DNA from: Laccaria trichodermophora
Lineage: Eukaryota > Basidiomycota > Agaricomycetes > Agaricales > Hydnangiaceae
DNA length: 64,000 bases
Assembly: GCA_018417955.1 (NCBI GenBank)
Contig: JACTVC010000030.1
Span: 186,001-250,000 of the forward strand
Direction of reading: 5' to 3'
Part shown: piece by piece, positions 56,925 through 64,000 of the stretch
Layout of the letters: each line of letters opens with the position of its first letter
How positions within the stretch are numbered: the stretch's first letter is position 1
Position numbers and translations under genes: made by a program
Notes under the pieces: model-generated
Databases searched by the model: none
What the model saw: the letters and a program-made list of their open reading frames with translations, nothing else
What the model was told of the DNA's origin: nothing

Positions 56925-57345
56925 GACATAGCCCAGGCAGGGATATGAGATTGCCAAGGCAAGGATATGAAATTGCCCAGGCAGAGATATGAAATTGCCC
57001 AGGGAGGGATATGAAATTGCCTAAGGCAAGAAATGAAATGAATATAAAGTAGCCCAGGCAGGGATATGAGATTGCTTAGGCAAGGATATGAAATTGCCCA
57101 GGCAGAGATATGAAATTGCCCAGGCAGGATATGAAAAGGCAATGAAATAATGCCAGGTAAGCAATGAAATAAGACTGGGTAGGCAATGAAATTAAAAGTC
57201 AGGGAAGAATGAAATAGCAATGAAACAATGCTGGATAGACAATGAAATGGAAGGCCAGGCAGTAATGAAATTGCAATGAAGTAGTATTGAAATATGTCTC
57301 AGGACAGTTATGAAATAGTCATAGTAAAGAAATGAAATACATTTC
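56925..57345. repeat. GGATATGAAATTGCCC minisatellite passing into GCAATGAAAT repeats
   Basis: 56925-57140 consists of about eight units of 22-29 bp of the type AGGCAGGGATATGAAATTGCCC. From 57140 the pattern changes to shorter (R)GCAATGAAAT units spaced about 20 bp. No coding region is seen between 56460 and 57600. Confidence 0.75.
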
Positions 57346-57639
57346 ATAACTTTTGCCTACTCTTCTCATTTCATAAATTCATTAGGCAGTGTGGATGTTG
57401 GTGTGCAGGCACTTGCCTGTATTTTATTATAAAAGTGGTAGCTACCACTCCTGCAGCTCCTTCTTCTTCCTGAAAGTACAATGAAAGTCTGTGTTTTGCA
57501 TTTGCCTTTCATGAGAAAACCAAGGCTTTGTCATGCTACAGAAGCATTTACAAAGATAGACCAATTGATACCAAATAGACCAATATGTGGTGAATTAAGA
57601 ACACAACTACAAAGACTTTGGTGGAGCTACATGACTACA

Positions 57640-59050
57640 AAGGTTTCGGTGGAGCATGGAATATTTCAACTTCAGGGTTTCCAGCAGCACGCATGTGTGC
57701 AAGTGAGTCCACAACTACCTTTTCAATTTCCTTCAGCACCTCCTCAATGTCCATGCAATTGTGAGGCACCTCCAAGGTATTCATGATTTCCCTGATTGCA
57801 ACATTCATGAGAACCATCCAAGTCAGGTGTGTAGGTACAGGACCATCAGTCATTGATGGGAAACAGAAGGCCATCCAGTGAATCTGGGCCCTTAACCACT
57901 ATGTAATTAGAAAGTATGTGAGCAGCACATCTGGCCCTGAACAATGAATATGTGCACCTTTTCGCATTTCTTGCGAACAAACTTGTTGTAGTCAGGGTCA
58001 TCACAGTAACCCTCCTTGACCACAATCTGATGCTCAGGATCGGGAAAACACAAGAACCAGACCTGGTATGCGCATTCGAAAAAGCCCTGGGTTTGGCCCT
58101 GCTTATACACTGCAAAGAAGCTAGGGAGAAGTAGTTTCAATAGCTTCACTTGAATTCAACACTTGTTCTGGTGAGAGAGGTAGATGCCAAGATCATGAAA
58201 AATTGAGATCTATGTGATTGATTGTTAGTTCAGGGTCTAAGATCTATTTTAAACATACCTCAGGCTCAGGGTCCTTTAGCTTCCAGCTTGGCACCTTGAA
58301 CAAGATGTCAGGAGCATAGACAACAGTGACTTTGGGTTTGAGTGAATGCTTAGGCATGGTGTAAGTGTAAGTTGGAAGATTGAGTGGATGGCACATGGTA
58401 AGATTATTACATTAGACTGAACTTTATCTTGTTTAAACTATACAGTTGATACAATACCAAAATCTCTGGATTGCTGCACAGCCTGCACAATTGGGTGTGA
58501 TACAAGTAAGAATACTAGATACACTAAGTAAATAACAGAATAGATTGGTAATTACACATCCTTGACTTCCCAGCAGATTTGGTACCCATAGATGCCACTT
58601 TCATGCCAATTGGCCATCTCATCCAGGGACATGAGTGCATGGCTATGGACATCCTCGATGAGAGTGACAATGTGCCTGAAATCCTTCACTATCAAGTCAG
58701 CCCCCTTCCACTCTTCGCCGCACCCATACTCTTGAAGAATACTGTCAAGTGCCTCATGAAGGTTTAGGATGAACTTCATCCAAACCTTGCCTTCCTCCTC
58801 TAAAATCCGCAATGAACATCAATGGATCTTCGCTATTGGGGCTGAGTCAGGGTCATTCCATTGCATCAAGTAAAGCTTACCTGAGTTTCTCTGGTGGTAG
58901 CTCTACAGCCTGTTCTTTCTCCTGTTCAAAATACTTCCACTTCTGTTCCTCCTTGATTTTTTTCTGGTATTGAAAACATGACTGATGGCAGATTTTCTTC
59001 TTGTTTCTGAAGCATGGGTTGAGGGCAGCACCACAATAGACAAAGATCAA
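57640..59050 (-). CDS. Unrecognised multi-exon protein
   Basis: Plausible exons on the minus strand are a basic segment (KKICHQSCFQYQKKIKEEQK, about 58880-59050); EEGKVWMKFILNLHEALDSI and IYGYQICWEVKDV (58555-58800); MPKHSLKPKVTVVYAPDILF (near 58360); GFFECAYQVWFLCFPDPEHQ and CDDPDYNKFVRKKCEKVHIF (57910-58150); and THLTWMVLMNVAIREIMNTL with MDIEEVLKEIEKVV (57640-57830). The exons sit in different frames, and not every junction could be closed by eye. No family is recognised and no catalytic motif is seen. It could be a decayed gene. Confidence 0.4.
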
Positions 59051-59959
59051 CCTACTTTTCATAATATTTTTTGGAGTTAACGCACTTTGCAGACAGCTTG
59101 TCCTCCAGAGTGTTATGTAGATGAGGACGACCCATACTGGTGCAGGTATGAGCTTGGATGAGTGAAATATTGCTGTAGTAAACACATGTATGTAGGATCG
59201 ATTCCGCATTTTGAAAGCATTTGAAAAGAATAAAATAAACAGGTGCCATAGGTAGAAAGGATTGGTGAACCTCTCTCGAAATATATAATTTTTCGGAGGA
59301 CAGACCAGAGAGAGGTTTCACACCATGAAAAAAGAGCAAAAGGTATCGTATTTAGCAACTCGTAAAGTGCGATCAAGCAGCATTGACTGAACATTCTTCT
59401 GACTTTTACTCTACACTACAAGTACTGCCCAAAACTCTTGGCAGTTACATTCTTAAGTATGTCAATGGCCCCATTTCTAAAATTTCTAACAGTAGGTTTA
59501 AAGATTGAGGGTGCTGGAGCTCACCAAACTTATGTTTCTTTCTCAGAGAGGATTTCTATTTTTGGAACATGAGGCATTTCATGCTCTTGGATTCAACTGG
59601 ACTCACAGATTCAACTGGACCCATGGATTCAACTGCATCAAGCCACCATAAGGTCATGATGCTGGTGGCTCAATGGGGGGAGATCTGAACAATTTTTTTA
59701 CAGGCACTGGGAGAAATGAATAATTTTTTTTTCAGGGCACTACAACAATGCAGAGAACAAGAGGGGGGAAGGTGCAGTGAGGAAGGCTACAAGATGGGGC
59801 TACACAACACTCAAATGTATATATATTGATGTCGTGCCATTAGATCAGAGTCTTGCCATTAGCCCAGTGTTCACTGCTGCATCCATATGGATCTGTCCTT
59901 CCTGAATACTATCCACATGGCCAAAGATTGCATGAGAGACACCAATGACAATGGGAGAA
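59051..59959. other. Stretch without recognised genes
   Basis: Only short frames are present. GATTCAACTGGAC is repeated three times at about 59590-59630. A few T-rich runs occur near 59690-59735. Confidence 0.5.
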
Positions 59960-60990
59960 ACATGCTCCCTGTCGAGGGTGAGAGTAAAGGTAAGTCAGAG
60001 ATTTGGGCGAACTAGAAATTTAGACCTACCACCCTGCAAAAACACCAATGTCCCTAACACAGTAATAGGGCCCTGGGGCTCCAGCCGCAGGCAAATGATA
60101 AGGAACCACTGGGGTGGTCGTGGAGGTTGGTGTGGCCACAATGGGCGTCACAGCGATGGACATCGGCATTGCAACAACAGCAGCAACAGTTGTAGCAAAA
60201 GTTGCAGCTGCAGTGGGAACTGCAATGGGTGAGTCTGCAACAGGTACTGCGACAGGTGCAGCTGTGGTGGTTACAACAGCGGGTGCAACAATGGGTTGGA
60301 CATTAGCAGGATTGACAACGGGAGTGAGAATGCTGCATGCAGTGGAAGTGGAAACAGCATCTTTGATACAAATCGGTGCCATGGTGGCAGCAGGAGTTAA
60401 AAGAGGAGATGCTGCTGTGGTAGTTGGTGCCTCTGAAGGAACACAACCTGGAGCATCCAATGCATCATTGCTCTCAAGGAGTGCTGTTTCCTGTCTGTGT
60501 GATTCTGTGGACGTCTGAGAGGTGGCAGTTGTGGTCGTGTTGCTAGTTGCAATGTTGACAAGGGCCTGAAGGATTGCCGACGTGGCGCCAGGGTTCAGCC
60601 CAAGGGACCTGAAGCCTTCTTCAATGACTAGAGCAGGTTCAGTATGAAGTACGGATATGGGAGAGGTGGGTCATTTACCTTCAACTGTTAAGGGGGAATC
60701 AGCATGGTCTGATGCACCATTGACAGGAAGTCGTGCCATTGTAGAGGAGCATAGGTGGTAATGTCGTTTGGAAACTGATACTTAGTGAAGTGGGAGATGC
60801 TGAGGGTGAGAAAAGGTGAAAGGTTTATATCTGGGTTGAAAGACGTCTTCTCAGGTTCCCAACAGGTTCCTTCCCACAGCATAAAAAAGGTGAAAAAACA
60901 AGGCAAGTACAGCCAATTAATCAATAGTTGGGCATTCCTTCAATTGTGCGATTGCCTGCCATCAAGCCTTGCCATGGGTCTGAGGGCCTT
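59960..60990 (-). CDS. Unrecognised Ala/Thr/Val-rich protein
   Basis: The upstream exons read EPEKTSFNPDINLSPFLTLS, ISHFTKYQFPNDITTYAPLQ and WHDFLSMVHQTM (60690-60870). After an intron come EEGFRSLGLNPGATSAILQA and LVNIATSNTTTTATSQTSTE (about 60500-60630), then a low-complexity A/T/V/P tail to about 60026. The second part is open and in frame over 500 bp. It has no recognised domain. The exon borders are approximate. Confidence 0.4.
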
Positions 60991-61140
60991 CCAGAGCAAA
61001 AAAAAACGTAAATGAGCTTTGACGGCTAGATAAGTACAAACCATTGGCAATACAATTGATTGTGCGATTCCCCACCTTAAAACCTTGCTATGGCTGCCGT
61101 TGGTTCCAGTGTCGAGCCTAAAACCTTGTAAGTCAAAGTC

Positions 61141-63720
61141 ATGATGTTCTGCATGCTGATCATTGAGCACAAACCTTTTAGAGTTGATGCACAGCCACTA
61201 CTCCAGCCCTTGATGTGCAACTGGGCGACTGGAGCTCACCTCAAGTTTCTCAACAGTTACATTGAAGATTACAAGTCTGTGCTCACTCATCCTAATTGCG
61301 AGGCATGCTCTGACCTCATTGACAAAATCATGAACACGTGGTTTGCAAAGTTCCACTGGAGTCTGAAGGTCAAGGAGGATCCAGCCATCATCAAACCATG
61401 CATGCCCCTCAGCAAAGGAGGTTTTGAACACCTATCAGCAGAAGATAGCACTACGAAAGGCAAAGTTATTGAACGAATGCACAATGTAAGTGGGTCAGCA
61501 TGTGAATTCATCTTGTCACTCAATATATTTTGCAGTCACTCACTAATTGGTTCGATCATCACACAAAACGTGCTAAGAAGAATTGCGCCAAATCAGCCCC
61601 CACTGATCATGCCACTGTCCTTCTCAACAGGCTGCTTGGTATTGACTCTGGTCCACCCAAACTGACCCCTGGATGGGCGGTGTGGGGGAAAGTGAATTTC
61701 GCCTCTATGAAGGCAGCATTCGACAAAGCATTTGAAGCGGGGGGAAGCCAGAGTCCTGACATGTGTCAGAGTGCAACAGGTACAAGAAACAGCAATTTGA
61801 AAAGTTGAGTGAGGATGATCAAGTCTTTTGGAATGACAAAGTGAGGGAAGACCATCAGTTGGCAAAGGAGGCCTACAAGTACCGCAAGGAAAACTTACCT
61901 GAATTGTTACCTCCCAAAGAGGCTTAGCTGTGCATTCCCTTGTTATGTACCTTTGTAATGGCATTGATTCCTTTCCATTAGAGCTCTCAATGAGATGCCA
62001 AACATCTTGGGCCCGTTGATACAGGGGCTGGGACAAGCTCTTGGGATGCATGTTACAGTTTTGCTGGGGGGCCCTGAGCCGAAGAAAAAAGGTGTACTCA
62101 ATGTTATAAGGTGACTGTTCTGAGATCCCTCTCCCATGAACGTGACTTTCTAACTATGTTTTCAGCCTCCATCAGGGTTTGAATAAGGCACCAGTCCCGA
62201 AGCCTTGGGGTGTAGCTGATAAAGATGGTTTCAAAATCGTTATGGCACAATTCCTAGAGTTTCTCAAGACCTGCTACTGTATGTTTGTGTTTTATCTTGC
62301 AAGTGATCACTTAATTAAAGAGACATTTTTAATAGCTCCTGAAGAACAACGCATGCACGCCATCAATGAAAGTGATGTAGTTGCGCCCTCTACCAATCCC
62401 ACTGCCTCTACCACCAACATCAACATGGATGGCGCCTCTGCCTTGGGCTTGGTTTCAACCTTGGCCACCACTGGAGTTAAGGGAAAACGAAAACATAAGA
62501 GAAGTGAGAAGGGTTCAGCTAAACCTCGGAAGAAGCAGATGAAGAAAAAGAAGCATCACAATGTGTCTGATGAGGAGTTGGATACTGATGATAATGATGA
62601 GGTCGAGGACTCGGATGAGGAGGATACAGAGAGCAGCAGTGAGGAGGAGCTTACTGATAATGAGGAGGAGGAGAACTTGCCAACCACCAGGTTCAGAAAA
62701 GGCACCCAAGGGACAACCATGGATCCTTCGTGCTTCATCGAGACAGGTGTCAAATCACCTGCCAATGGTAATGACAATGTGGTGTCATCCATCCAGCTTC
62801 CTGACCTGGCTGCAGTTGATGGAGAACCTATCATTCTGTCTGGACCAACCTCGATTGCTGGAGGCCCTCCCCTGTCAACTCCAATTGCTGGAGGTGCTCG
62901 CCCCAGGACTGGCCTACTGCCAACTACAAATGAATCAACTTTAGTTGCTGGAGCTGCTCCCCTCACCGCCAACCCACCTACAATTGAAGTTTCGCAACCC
63001 CCTCTTGCTGTTGCCCTGCCTCCAGTGGATGTGAAATGGCCAGCATGGTTTGGGCAGGCCTACACACAGTTGATGTCAGGCAATCTTGGACCAACTTTCT
63101 CTGCAGCAATCTTGAAGTACGTTGAGCTTGAAGAGTGTACCAACTTCGGTGTAGGAGTAGTGAAGGGTGGCTTCAAAAATGACAAGAGACTGGATGAGGT
63201 GGTGTGGTGGATTGCTTGCAGCCATAAAGTTACACCAAAAATCTCACTCCAGCAGCTGCCGGTGTTTGAGAAGGCATGGTGGGCATGGTGGAAGGGTTTG
63301 CAACCCATTGCATGTGGAGTGACTGAGGTGGAAGGGTTCCTGAATGCAACTCATCATGGCCATTTGCATGGGGAGGATGGATGGGCCTGTCTCCGTCGGC
63401 ATGGGCAGAATGGCTGGTACACCATTCTTGCAACTGTGGTATGGTGGGCCACTACCCTCAGAGATGACTGTTCATCCAATGCTGGATGGGTGGCTGCTGT
63501 GGAGGATGTTAGCTGGGCTTTGTCTCAGGTTCTAGGCTCATCGGATTCAAGCTCATCGAGGTACATTTCGTTATTAGTTTTGATCCACCTTGACCCTATT
63601 TGACACCGCTCTAGTCTAATTCCTCAAAAGCCCACTGCTTTGTCTTCCAAAAAGCATGCGTGCTTGAATCTCGTTCCTCAGAAGCTGGCCGCTACCCCTT
63701 CCAAGAAGCGCAAAGTCTAG
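61141..63720 (+). CDS. Basidiomycete-expanded family protein, C-terminal NLS, possibly decayed
   Basis: This is a relative of the cargo gene at 29044. Exons read MCNWATGAHLKFLNSYIEDY to 61485; SLTNWFDHHTKRAKKN from 61536; KKQQFEKLSEDDQVFWND; ALNEMPNILGPLIQGLGQAL and HVTVLLGGPEPKKKG (61982-62110); LHQGLNKAPVPKPWG from 62166; then an acidic region, and WPAWFGQAYTQL, VVWWIACSHK, FEKAWWAWWKGLQP and GWACLRRHGQNGWYTILATV to 63560. A last exon (63615-63720) ends ATPSKKRKV, a monopartite nuclear localisation signal. A frame change near 61780 and a TAG at about 61925 are not explained by a clear intron, so the gene may be broken upstream. Function is unknown. Confidence 0.6.
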
Positions 63721-64000
63721 CACATGGATATCGAGCAGTCTAGTGCATGGATATCAAGCCACTCTCCTGCTGTTTATTCGTCTCCACCTGTCTATTATTT
63801 GCTAGTGTCTTGAACTTTGTTAATTACCATCTCATCATATCATATCTTTGTATCGTATCTTGTTGTATAAAGTTTCTTGTTACAAATGTTGGAGCTCTGG
63901 GCCCTCATCTCTGAACTTAAAGATTGAAATGAGCTTGTAAAAACATAAATTATGATGGTGAGTGACACAGAAAATTTCAAACAAAAAGATTTCAGTGTAT
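63721..64000. other. Right edge, no gene seen
   Basis: AT-rich sequence follows the stop codon, presumably the 3' UTR. Nothing else was recognised. Confidence 0.5.

Overview
The window reads as nuclear DNA of a mushroom-forming basidiomycete (Agaricomycetes). The evidence is short GT-AG introns of about 50-60 nt, NB-ARC/TPR genes, a group III hybrid histidine kinase, a KDZ (Kyakuja-Dileera-Zisupton) transposase with its cysteine-cluster zinc finger, a TET/JBP-like dioxygenase, and a DIRS-type retrotransposon with a tyrosine recombinase. I cannot name the species. Most of the window is mobile or duplicated DNA. All homology calls come from reading motifs by eye; no search was run.

Layout. (1) 1-9990 and 43496-53983 are two copies, in the same orientation, of one segmental duplication. 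Each holds a truncated, frameshifted group III histidine kinase on the minus strand and a four-exon NB-ARC/TPR gene on the plus strand. The two NB-ARC proteins differ by ten 42-residue TPR units (7 versus 17). A third, degraded copy of the unit (about 42170-43495) abuts copy B in tandem. Copy A carries two MITE insertions with recognisable ends that copy B lacks.

(2) 10474-33627 is a nest. The outer element is a minus-strand DIRS-like retrotransposon (gag, RT-RNase H, tyrosine recombinase) bracketed by 350-bp direct repeats. Its gag gene is interrupted twice. A 1.69-kb non-autonomous element (14159-15849) has target duplication GCTTTCCCC. A 16.1-kb KDZ element (16783-32865) has target duplication GGTCGAAG and diverged inverted ends. 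Removing both insertions joins gag in frame.

(3) The 16.1-kb KDZ element carries, besides its transposase, a divergent 88-aa gene, a TET/JBP-like dioxygenase, a 251-aa basic/acidic protein, a gene with an RNase H1 N-terminal (viroplasmin-like) fold, and a long disordered protein of a basidiomycete-expanded family. This is the main candidate for an undescribed system: a cargo-bearing KDZ transposon linked to a DNA-base-oxidation enzyme.

(4) 33926-40574 is a MULE-like element with about 31-bp inverted ends rich in CCGTGCA motifs. It encodes one large protein: GCM/WRKY-like zinc finger, MULE core, UCH-like peptidase and PHD-like finger. Two perfect long hairpins lie at its right side.

(5) 53984-64000 holds a second copy of the 1.69-kb element (54650-56335), minisatellites, two unrecognised minus-strand genes and a plus-strand gene related to the cargo gene at 29044-32000.

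Decay. Three in-frame TGA codons in gag and one in the KDZ transposase all fit CGA-to-TGA change. That suggests methylated-CpG deamination, in an element set that itself carries a TET/JBP-like gene.
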